A stretch of DNA of 9,840 bases from Rubrivivax sp. (lineage in GTDB: Bacteria > Pseudomonadota > Gammaproteobacteria > Burkholderiales > Burkholderiaceae_C). Shown here piece after piece: positions 1 through 6,083 of the stretch (its first letter is position 1; every line of letters starts with the position of its first letter). The translations under genes were made by a program, and so were the position numbers. The notes below the pieces were generated by a model. That model was not told the origin of the DNA. It made no database searches and saw nothing but the letters and a program-made list of their open reading frames with translations. Location: positions 1 through 9,840 of the forward strand of contig JAUYAJ010000470.1 of NCBI GenBank assembly GCA_030693565.1, given 5' to 3'.

Positions 1-593
1 CTCTGGCGCGCGTTCTGCTCGACCAGCAAGATGCCGACGCCGGTCTTGCGCACTTCGGCCAAGGCCTTGAAGAGCTCGCTGCACAGCAGCGGCGACAAGC
101 CCAGCGAAGGCTCGTCGAGCATCAGGATCGACGGCGCCGACATCAGCGCGCGGCCGATCGCCACCATCTGCTGTTCGCCGCCGCTCATCGTGCGCGCCAT
201 CTGCGCGCTGCGCTCGGCCAGCTTGGGGAACAGGCCCAGCAAGCGGTCGAAGTTGCGCTGCTGATCGGCGCGCGCGCGCTGGGCAAAAGCGCCCAGCACC
301 AGGTTCTCGTGCACCGTCAGGTCGCCGAAGATGCCGCGCCCTTCGGGCACCAGGGCCAGGCCGGCTTCGACGATGCGGTGCGGCGGCTGGTGGGTGATGG
401 GCTGGCCGTCGAGCAAGACCTGGCTGGCCGCCTGCACCGGCACGAGCCCGGAAATGGCCTTCAGCAGCGTCGTCTTGCCGGCGCCGTTGGCGCCCAGGAT
501 GACGACGATCTCGCCCGGCGCGACGCGGATGTCGACCCGTTTGAGCGCCTGGTGGCGGCCGTAGGCCACCGCAAGTCCGCGGCACTCAAGCAT
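1..593 (-). CDS. livF: LivF-type ABC transporter ATP-binding protein (C-terminus cut by window edge)
   Basis: This is one of two cytoplasmic ATPases that power a branched-chain amino acid/amide-type (HAAT family) ABC importer. About 197 residues are visible, read back from the ATG at 591-593; the family is usually about 235, so roughly the last 40 lie outside the window. Visible motifs are Walker A GANGAGKT (about 34-41), a Q-loop region followed by LVPEGRGIF (81-89), the ABC signature MSGGEQQ (136-142) and Walker B ILMLDEP (156-162). The H-loop position reads VEQNA, with Gln instead of His, which is normal for LivF. The start overlaps the end of livG by 8 bases, so translation is probably coupled, and a G-rich stretch (GGGGA) sits just upstream. 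It completes the gene order H-M-G-F. Family assignment is secure; the transported substrate is not. Confidence 0.95.
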   Translation of the reverse strand, partial: MLECRGLAVAYGRHQALKRVDIRVAPGEIVVILGANGAGKTTLLKAISGLVPVQAASQVLLDGQPITHQPPHRIVEAGLALVPEGRGIFGDLTVHENLVLGAFAQRARADQQRNFDRLLGLFPKLAERSAQMARTMSGGEQQMVAIGRALMSAPSILMLDEPSLGLSPLLCSELFKALAEVRKTGVGILLVEQNARQ

Positions 594-1320
594 GGTCGTC
601 CCCCAGGTAGGCGCGTATCACTTCCTTGTCAGACAAAGCCTGCTCCGGTGTGCCTTGGGCGATCTTGGCGCCGCTGTTCATCACCACGCAGCGGTCGCAC
701 AGGCTGCGGATGGCGTCCATCACATGCTCGACGATGACCACTGTGCGGCCGTCGTCGCGCAAGCTCTTGATGAGTTCGATGCCGGTCTGCAGTTCGGTCG
801 GGTTCAGGCCGGCCAGCCATTCGTCGAGCAGCAGGATCTCGGGGTCCGAGGCCAAGGCCCGCGCCAGCTCGATGCGCTTTTCGTCGATGTAGGTCAGCGC
901 CGACACCGGCAGCCCGATGGCCTCGCTCATGCCCACGCGCTCGAGCTGGCGCTGGGCGTACTTGCGCGCCTCGCGGCCCCACAGCCGCTTGTGGCCGAAG
1001 ACGGCGCCGGCCATCACGTTCTCCAGCACCGTCAGCGAGGGCAGCACGCGCACCAGCTGAAAGGTGCGGGCGACGCCGGCGCGCGCGATGTCACGCGCCG
1101 GGCGGCCGGAGATCAGGTGGTCGTCGAGGTAGATGTCGCCGCTGGTCGGTTTGAGCGCGCCCGAGATGAGGTTCATCATCGTCGTCTTGCCCGAGCCGTT
1201 GGGCCCGATGATGCCCATCACCTCGTGCTCGCGCACCGAAAAGCTGATCTGGTCAACGGCGCGCAGGCCGCCGAAATGTTTGCTGACGTTCTGGACGTCG
1301 AGGACGATGCGATCACGCAT
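586..1320 (-). CDS. livG: LivG-type ABC transporter ATP-binding protein
   Basis: This is the second cytoplasmic ATPase of the Liv-type importer, 244 residues, close to the usual 250-260. Visible motifs are Walker A GPNGSGKT (39-46), the Q-loop in RTFQLVR (85-91), Walker B EILLLDE (161-167), the LivG-typical GLNPTE (171-176) and the H-loop VEHVMD (197-202). The signature motif is degenerate: where most ABC proteins have LSGGQ and many LivG have LSYGQQR, this one reads LTYIDEKR (142-149). The residue after the Walker B glutamate is Trp instead of Pro. I recall similar LT-x-x-x-KRLELARAL forms in a LivG subfamily, so it is probably functional. The ATG overlaps the last bases of livM by 8 bases, and its own stop overlaps livF in the same way. 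Confidence 0.95.
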   Translation of the reverse strand: MRDRIVLDVQNVSKHFGGLRAVDQISFSVREHEVMGIIGPNGSGKTTMMNLISGALKPTSGDIYLDDHLISGRPARDIARAGVARTFQLVRVLPSLTVLENVMAGAVFGHKRLWGREARKYAQRQLERVGMSEAIGLPVSALTYIDEKRIELARALASDPEILLLDEWLAGLNPTELQTGIELIKSLRDDGRTVVIVEHVMDAIRSLCDRCVVMNSGAKIAQGTPEQALSDKEVIRAYLGDDHA

Positions 1321-2248
1321 GGTCGCTGCCCCCGGCCGCCGGGCGGCGCATCTTTTCCAGCAGGCCGACGACGCCCTGGGGGATGAAGTAGACGATGAGC
1401 AGGAAGGCCACGCCGAGCAGCAGCACGGTCTGGGTCGGGAAGCTGGCCGAGATCAACTCCCACAGCAGCGTGAACGGCACCACGCCGACCAGCGGCCCCC
1501 AGAGCCGGTGCACACCGCCCAGCAGCGCCATGATGACGACCTGGAACGACAGCTCGGCCGAGAACGCCATCGAAGGCTCGATGTAGGTGAAACGCGGCGC
1601 CATCACCGCCCCCACCAGCGCCGCGAAAACGCCGGAGATGACGAACAGCGCCACCTTGGCGCGCGGCGCGTTGATGCCGCTGTGCGCCGCCACCAGTTCG
1701 TCGTTGCCGACGATGCGCAGCGCAAAACCCAGGCGCGAGCGCCGCACCAGCCAGCCGATCCAGATCACCAGCGCCGCCAGCGCCAGCAGTTCCCAGTAGA
1801 TGTGCTTCTGGCCGATGTCGGTCAACACATACAGGCCCCGGCTGCCGCTGAAGTTGTTCTGCACCCAGGTCACGACCTGGCGGATGAACTCGGCCAGGCC
1901 GAGCGTGAAGATGACGAAGTACACGCCCGACAGCCGCAGCGTCGCCAGCCCGACCAGCAAGGCGACGAATGCGCCGGCCAGCCCGGCGATCAGCACCAGC
2001 ACCGGATAAGGCAGCACGCCGATGCCCGAGGCCACGACATAGGCGCCCAGGCCATAGAACGCGCCCGTGGCCAGCGAGATGTAGTGGGTGGGCCCGGAGA
2101 ACAGCGCCCACGAGGTTGCCAGCACGGTGTACATCGCCACCGAGATGCCCAGCGTCAGCACATAGGCGCTGCCGACCACTGGCAGGAAGGCGAGCAGGAT
2201 GAAGGCCAGCACGCACAGCGCCGCGACCCATTTTTCACGCCCGCTCAT
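1313..2248 (-). CDS. livM: LivM-type ABC transporter permease
   Basis: This is an inner-membrane permease of the HAAT-family importer, 311 residues, very hydrophobic throughout. It should have about eight to ten transmembrane helices, starting with one at residues 8-28 after the short cytoplasmic MSGREKW. The cytoplasmic coupling loop that contacts the ATPase is recognisable around RRSRLGFALRIVGNDE, followed by the LivM-like stretch INAPRAKVALFVISG. The C-terminus (PQGVVGLLEKMRR) is typical of LivM. The ATG shares an ATGA overlap with the livH stop (2245-2248). The stop lies inside the start of livG, so livH-livM-livG-livF are packed without gaps. A weak ribosome binding site (AAAGAG) lies inside the end of livH. 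It forms the pore as a heterodimer with LivH. Confidence 0.95.
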   Translation of the reverse strand: MSGREKWVAALCVLAFILLAFLPVVGSAYVLTLGISVAMYTVLATSWALFSGPTHYISLATGAFYGLGAYVVASGIGVLPYPVLVLIAGLAGAFVALLVGLATLRLSGVYFVIFTLGLAEFIRQVVTWVQNNFSGSRGLYVLTDIGQKHIYWELLALAALVIWIGWLVRRSRLGFALRIVGNDELVAAHSGINAPRAKVALFVISGVFAALVGAVMAPRFTYIEPSMAFSAELSFQVVIMALLGGVHRLWGPLVGVVPFTLLWELISASFPTQTVLLLGVAFLLIVYFIPQGVVGLLEKMRRPAAGGSDHA

Positions 2249-3111
2249 GTGCTGCTCTTTCCGAACAAACCCTGAGGGCGGATCAGCAGCACCAGCACGA
2301 ACAGCCCGTAAGCGGCCGCCAGCGTCAGGCCGGGGTCGATCAGGCTGGCCACGGCGGTCTCGGCCAGCCCGAGCACGAGGGCGGCGACGACGGCGCCGCG
2401 GATGTCGCCGACCCCGCCCATGATGACGATGATCAGCGCCTTCATCGTGAACAGCACGCCGATCGACGCGTCCAGCGTCAGGTAGGTGCTGAGGATGACG
2501 CCGCCGGCGGCGGTGACGGCGCCGCCGAGCGCGAAGGCGAAGGCCGACATCTTGGGCACGTCGATGGCCACCAGGCCCGCAGCCATCGGGTCGACGGCGA
2601 CGGCGCGGATCGCCATCCCGGTGCGGGTGGCATGCAGACCGATGTACAGCAAGCCGCAGATCACCACTGCCGACAGGCAGGCGACGACACGGTTGAGGCC
2701 GAAGGGGCTGCCGAAGATGTTGAAGGCCGTGGCCAGGTAGGAGTAGTTGAAGAACTCACCGCCGAAGACCATCAGCATGATGCCGACCATCGCGAAGCTC
2801 ATGCCGAAGGTGGCCAGGATGCTGTCGACCTCGAGCATGCCGCGGTTCTTGGCGCGCCGCACCAGCGGCGCCAGCAGCACGCGGTAGACCACCCAGTTGA
2901 GCGCAAAGGCCGCGGGCACGACGAACAGCAGCGCCATGAAGGGGCTGAGCTGCTGCGTGGTGACGACCCAGAAGGCGCCAAAGGCGCCGGCCACCAGCAT
3001 CTCGCCATTGGCCAGATTCATGATGCGGGCGACGCCGTATTGCAAGGTCAGGCCCATTGCCAGCAGCGCATAGGTGGCGCCGAGCAACAGACCGGTGATG
3101 AGGATGTCCAT
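2245..3111 (-). CDS. livH: LivH-type ABC transporter permease
   Basis: This is the second inner-membrane permease of the transporter, 288 residues, in the normal range for LivH. It starts MDILITGLLLGATYALLAMG, the usual first helix of this family, followed by YGVARIMNLANGEM, a conserved LivH loop. The coupling-loop motif reads TRTGMAIRAVAVDPMAAGLVAID, closely matching LivH proteins. The protein ends in LLIRPQGLFG, another family hallmark. The ATG at 3109-3111 has no clear Shine-Dalgarno sequence. It lies 67 bases after the binding-protein gene, across a GC-rich hairpin, so expression may be lower than that of the binding protein. It shares an ATGA overlap with livM. Confidence 0.95.
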   Translation of the reverse strand: MDILITGLLLGATYALLAMGLTLQYGVARIMNLANGEMLVAGAFGAFWVVTTQQLSPFMALLFVVPAAFALNWVVYRVLLAPLVRRAKNRGMLEVDSILATFGMSFAMVGIMLMVFGGEFFNYSYLATAFNIFGSPFGLNRVVACLSAVVICGLLYIGLHATRTGMAIRAVAVDPMAAGLVAIDVPKMSAFAFALGGAVTAAGGVILSTYLTLDASIGVLFTMKALIIVIMGGVGDIRGAVVAALVLGLAETAVASLIDPGLTLAAAYGLFVLVLLIRPQGLFGKSST

Positions 3112-3130
3112 GGGAAAACCGTGAAAGACC

Positions 3131-3156
3131 GCCGCCCGGTCCAGCCGGACGGCGGC
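3131..3156 (-). promoter_or_regulatory. Intercistronic hairpin between substrate-binding protein gene and livH
   Basis: The 67-base gap holds an inverted repeat: arms GCCGCC (3131-3136) and GGCGGC (3151-3156) enclose a second pair GTCC (3139-3142) and GGAC (3147-3150) around an AGCC loop, with a 2-base CG bulge. It is ten pairs, nearly all G-C. A second GC palindrome, CCGGGCCCGG, sits at 3167-3176 next to the stop codon of the binding-protein gene. No T-run follows directly on the minus strand, so a full terminator is unlikely. In other binding-protein-dependent transporters such hairpins protect the upstream mRNA from 3' decay and lower permease output; that role is inferred here. Confidence 0.5.
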
Positions 3157-3178
3157 AAAGTGAAGTCCGGGCCCGGGT

Positions 3179-4384
3179 TTACCAGCCTGACTTCAGCACC
3201 ACCGGCTTCTCGCCGGGCTTATTGGTCGAAGCGACACCGTGGAACTTGCCGTTCTGCCACTGGCCGACGGTCCAGAAGTTCTCGATCGTCTGGTTCTTGA
3301 AGCGCCACTCGCCCATCACGGTCTTGAAGCTGTTCTTCTTGATGTAGTCGGTGACGGCGGCGCGGTCGACGCCGCCCGTGCCTTCGATGGCCTGCTCCAG
3401 CACCTGCAGACTGGCGTAGGTCACCGGGCCGGCCCAGTAGTCGGCGTCGCTGCCGCTGAGCTTCTTGTGGGCTTCGTAGAAGCCTTTCATCTCCGGCGCG
3501 TCGAGGTTGACGCCGCCAGCGCCCAGCACGCCTTCGGCCGACTTGCCGTACTTGCCCAGGAAGGCCGGGAACGGCGTGCCGACGGCGGAGTAGTAGGCCT
3601 TGACGTTCAGGCCCTCGATCTTCGCCAGCTCGGCCAGCGAGAAGCTGTCCGGCGGGTAAGACCAGGCGACGAAGGCGTCGGGGTTGGCCGCCTTGGCGCC
3701 CTTCATCACCGGCGCCAGATCTTGCGTGCCCAGCGGGTAGGACTTGTCATAGACGATGTCCAGACCATGCTTCTTGAAGATCGGCCGCGCCGCTTCGGCC
3801 AGCTCGATGCCGAAAGCGTCGGCGACGTTGACCATCGCGACCTTGTTGCCGATCTTGCCGTCCTTGTGCAGCTTGCCCAGCACGTCGGCCACCGAGTTGG
3901 CGAACGCCGTCGTCGTGCCCAGCGTGAAGAAGATCGTCGGGTAGCGCTTGGCCAGCTCTTCGGTCTTGTCGGTGATGGCGCTGACGGCGATCTGCGGGTA
4001 GCCATGCTTGGCGAACACCGGCGCCACGGCCAGGTTCATGCCGGTGCCGTAAGGGGCGATGATGAAATCAGCCTTGTCCTGGGTGATCAGGCGCTCGACG
4101 GCCTTGATCGTCTCACCCGGGTTGGTGCGGTCGTCGTACTCGATCAGTTCGAGCTTGCGCTGGCTGCCGTTCTTCATCTTCAGGCCGCCACGCTCGTTGA
4201 CCTGGGCGACCCACATCTTGATCGCCGGCCAGTGGGTGACGGCGGCGCCGCCGGCCAGCGGGCCGGTCTTGGGCGCGGCAGCGCCGATCTTGATCGGCTC
4301 GCCGGCCTGGGCCAGCGCGGCCATCGGCAGGCCGGCCACCATGGCCGCCGCGGCGGCCAGTTTCCATGTCATTCTGCGCTTCAT
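3179..4384 (-). CDS. livK: Periplasmic substrate-binding protein of Liv-type ABC transporter
   Basis: This is a 401-residue periplasmic ligand-binding protein (type I fold, Peripla_BP_6 group) that captures the substrate and delivers it to LivHM. I place the start at the ATG at 4382-4384 because AGAGGAG lies 6 bases upstream and the protein then begins with a standard signal peptide: MKRR, a hydrophobic Ala-rich core, and a cleavage site near ALAQA-GEP (about residue 25-27). Mature features are IKIGAAAPKTGPLAGG at the N-terminus, the DDRTNPGETIKAVERLI segment typical of the family, and a stretch IIAPYGTG in the ligand cleft region. The symbol reflects family and position only. Liv-type binding proteins take up leucine, amides, urea and also aromatic acids. 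Its place behind an aromatic-aldehyde dehydrogenase makes an aromatic ligand plausible but unproven. Confidence 0.9.
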   Translation of the reverse strand: MKRRMTWKLAAAAAMVAGLPMAALAQAGEPIKIGAAAPKTGPLAGGAAVTHWPAIKMWVAQVNERGGLKMKNGSQRKLELIEYDDRTNPGETIKAVERLITQDKADFIIAPYGTGMNLAVAPVFAKHGYPQIAVSAITDKTEELAKRYPTIFFTLGTTTAFANSVADVLGKLHKDGKIGNKVAMVNVADAFGIELAEAARPIFKKHGLDIVYDKSYPLGTQDLAPVMKGAKAANPDAFVAWSYPPDSFSLAELAKIEGLNVKAYYSAVGTPFPAFLGKYGKSAEGVLGAGGVNLDAPEMKGFYEAHKKLSGSDADYWAGPVTYASLQVLEQAIEGTGGVDRAAVTDYIKKNSFKTVMGEWRFKNQTIENFWTVGQWQNGKFHGVASTNKPGEKPVVLKSGW

Positions 4385-4390
4385 CTCAGT

Positions 4391-4397
4391 CTCCTCT
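4391..4397 (-). promoter_or_regulatory. Ribosome binding site that fixes the binding-protein start
   Basis: On the minus strand AGAGGAG is followed by a 6-base spacer and the ATG at 4382-4384. This is one of the strongest Shine-Dalgarno sequences in the window. It excludes the in-frame TTG nine codons upstream (4409-4411), which would place the site inside the gene and put polar residues before the signal peptide. Confidence 0.8.
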
Positions 4398-4424
4398 TGG
4401 GTTGGTGTCAACGGTCGGGAAATC

Positions 4425-4439
4425 GGGTCGGTTCGACCC
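4425..4439 (-). promoter_or_regulatory. Small hairpin between aldehyde dehydrogenase and binding-protein genes
   Basis: In the 80-base gap the arms GGGTCG (4425-4430) and CGACCC (4434-4439) are perfectly complementary around a 3-base loop. On the minus strand it is followed by GATTTCCCG, not a proper T-run, so it is at best a weak terminator or processing site. It may set the ratio of dehydrogenase to transporter mRNA. I see no convincing promoter in the gap. Confidence 0.35.
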
Positions 4440-4464
4440 TCGGCGCGAAAAATGCCGATGCGGT

Positions 4465-5916
4465 TCAGAAGGGATAGTGCGGAGTTTCGGTCTGCAGGCT
4501 CAGCCAGCGCAATTCGGTGAATTCCTCGATGCCGGCCTTGCCGCCGAAGCGGCCGTAGCCGCTGCCCTTGACGCCGCCGAAGGGCATCTGGGCTTCGTCC
4601 TGCACGGTGGCCGAATTGATGTGGCAGATGCCCGAATCAATTTGCCGCGCCACCGCCAGCGCGCGGTTGACGTCGCGGCCGAAGACCGCGGCCGCCAGGC
4701 CGTACTCGGTGTCGTTGGCGACCGATATCGCCTCTTCGACCGACTGCACACGCACGACGCCGGCCACCGGGCCGAAGGACTCGTCGCGGTAAAGCTGCAT
4801 CGCCGGCGTCAGGTGGTCGATCAAGGCCGGCTGCAAGATGGTGCCGTCGATCTCGCCGCCGGTGACCAGTCGCGCGCCTTTGTGAACGGCGTCGTCGATC
4901 ATCGAGCGCACACGCTGGGCGGCGTCGCGGCCGATCATCGAGCCCAGCACACAGCCTTCGGTGCCGGGCACACCGGCGCGCAGCGTGCGCGTCTTCGCCG
5001 CCAGCCGGGCGACGAACTCGTCGGCGACTGACTCGTCGACGATGATGCGCTCGGTGCTCATGCAGATCTGGCCCTGGTTCATGTAGGCGCCGAAGGCTGC
5101 TGCGTTGACGGCCGCGTCGAGGTCGGCGTCGTCGAGCACCACCAGCGGCGCCTTGCCGCCCAGCTCCAGCAGCACCGGCTTGAGGTGTAGCGCGCAGCTC
5201 TGCGCCACCAGCCGGCCGACCCGGGTCGAGCCAGTGAAGTTGACGCGGCGCACCGCCGGGTGGGCGATCAACGCATCGACCACCGCCTTGGCGTCTTGCG
5301 GTGCGTTGCTGATGACGTTGACCGCGCCTGGCGGCAGGCCGGCGGCGCGCAGCACGCTGGCGATCAGCCAGTGTGTCATCGGGCACATCTCGGCCGACTT
5401 CAGCACCACGGTGTTGCCGCAAGCCAGCGGCACCGCGATCGCGCGCACGCCCAGGATCACCGGCGCGTTCCAGGGCGCGATGCCCACGCACACACCGGCC
5501 GGCTGGCGCAGCGCCATGGCGATGAAGCCGGGCTTGTCGGACGGAATCACTTCGCCGGTGATCTGGGTCGTCAGCGCCGCCGCTTCGCGCAGCATCCCGG
5601 CGGCCAGCTTGCAGTTGAAGGCGCCCCACATCGGCGCAGCACCGGTTTCCAGCGTCATCGCCTTGACGAACTCGGGCGTGCGCTCGACCAGCAAATCGGC
5701 GGCGCGGCTGAGCACCGCACGGCGCTGCGACGGCGAGGTGTTCGACCAGCCGGGAAACGCTGCCGCTGCGGCGTTGGCAGCCGCCTGGGCGTCGGCCACC
5801 GAGGCCGCAGCCGCCTGGCTGACGACTTCGCCGCTGATCGGGTCTCGACGCTCGAAGACCGCGCCTTCGGACGCGTTGGCGTCTTTGTCACCCAGCATCA
5901 GTCTGACTTGGAACAT
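4465..5916 (-). CDS. vdh: NAD(P)-dependent aromatic aldehyde dehydrogenase (vanillin/salicylaldehyde dehydrogenase type)
   Basis: This enzyme oxidises an aldehyde to its carboxylic acid with NAD(P)+ in the cytoplasm. It is 483 residues, the usual length for the ALDH superfamily. The catalytic residues are visible: Cys285 in NQGQICMSTER, Glu251 in LLELGGKAP, Asn150 in APWNAPVI and Lys173 in VVLKSAE, with the cofactor-site motif FTGSTRVG at 227-234. From memory, the sequence most resembles Pseudomonas vanillin dehydrogenase (Vdh) and salicylaldehyde dehydrogenase (NahF): shared features are GEVIPSD, the MALRQPAG stretch, PLACGNTVVLK, AFGAYMNQGQICMSTER, and the ending FTELRW...HYPF. The catalytic positions agree with NahF numbering within one residue. 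The start at 5914-5916 has AGGAG 4 bases upstream. It is the promoter-proximal gene of the liv cluster. Vanillin versus salicylaldehyde or another benzaldehyde cannot be decided here, so the symbol is provisional. Confidence 0.88.
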   Translation of the reverse strand: MFQVRLMLGDKDANASEGAVFERRDPISGEVVSQAAAASVADAQAAANAAAAAFPGWSNTSPSQRRAVLSRAADLLVERTPEFVKAMTLETGAAPMWGAFNCKLAAGMLREAAALTTQITGEVIPSDKPGFIAMALRQPAGVCVGIAPWNAPVILGVRAIAVPLACGNTVVLKSAEMCPMTHWLIASVLRAAGLPPGAVNVISNAPQDAKAVVDALIAHPAVRRVNFTGSTRVGRLVAQSCALHLKPVLLELGGKAPLVVLDDADLDAAVNAAAFGAYMNQGQICMSTERIIVDESVADEFVARLAAKTRTLRAGVPGTEGCVLGSMIGRDAAQRVRSMIDDAVHKGARLVTGGEIDGTILQPALIDHLTPAMQLYRDESFGPVAGVVRVQSVEEAISVANDTEYGLAAAVFGRDVNRALAVARQIDSGICHINSATVQDEAQMPFGGVKGSGYGRFGGKAGIEEFTELRWLSLQTETPHYPF

Positions 5917-6083
5917 GTCTCTCCTGCCTGTTGCGGCGCCGTGAATCACTGGCGTGCCGATGCGCGGTGATCGGCCGATGACGGACTGTCGGCGATCGCC
6001 GGCCCGCCGGGAATGCAACAATCCGGCATTGACTTGACGTTTTCTGGTGGACCTTCCAGGGGTTTTCCACCGCAGCGGCCACC
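5917..6083. promoter_or_regulatory. Divergent control region between aldehyde dehydrogenase and AraC regulator
   Basis: The 167-base gap must hold the promoters for both directions. It contains three inverted repeats: ATCGGCCGAT (5970-5979), CGGCGATCGCCG (5990-6001), and AATGC (6012-6016) with GCATT (6026-6030) separated by nine bases. On the plus strand TTGACT (6029-6034) and the overlapping TTGACG (6034-6039) resemble -35 boxes, but I find no good -10 at 16-18 bases, which would fit an activator-dependent or weak promoter. The repeats are candidates for binding of the neighbouring AraC protein or another regulator. The individual site assignments are guesses. Confidence 0.5.
5921..5926 (-). 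promoter_or_regulatory. Ribosome binding site that fixes the aldehyde dehydrogenase start
   Basis: CAGGAG on the minus strand precedes the ATG at 5914-5916 with a short spacer. It decides against a 35-codon upstream extension to a TTG at 6019-6021. That extension is rich in Arg and has no similarity to aldehyde dehydrogenases as I know them. Confidence 0.75.

Noticed and set aside
592..2275. Long plus-strand open frames (264 and 380 codons) opposite livG and livM
   Set aside because: They are His-, Gln- and Arg-rich shadows of conserved transporter genes and show no recognisable domain.
4385..4411. Nine-codon upstream extension of the binding protein from a TTG start
   Set aside because: The Shine-Dalgarno sequence would lie inside the gene, and the extension puts acidic residues before the signal peptide. 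The ATG at 4382-4384 is better.
4406..4411. A perfect TTGACA box on the minus strand before the binding-protein gene
   Set aside because: A -10 at normal spacing would fall on or next to the start codon, leaving no room for a leader with the ribosome binding site. It is probably chance.
3239..4477. A 412-codon open frame on the plus strand opposite the binding-protein gene
   Set aside because: It lies antisense to a clear family member with a signal peptide and a strong ribosome binding site. Its composition (Arg, Gly, Val, Asp, with few family motifs) is what a mirrored high-GC frame gives.
5917..6021. 35-codon upstream extension of the aldehyde dehydrogenase from a TTG start
   Set aside because: The family normally begins near MFxV; the internal ATG has AGGAG just upstream; the extension is Arg-rich and would use up most of the divergent control region.
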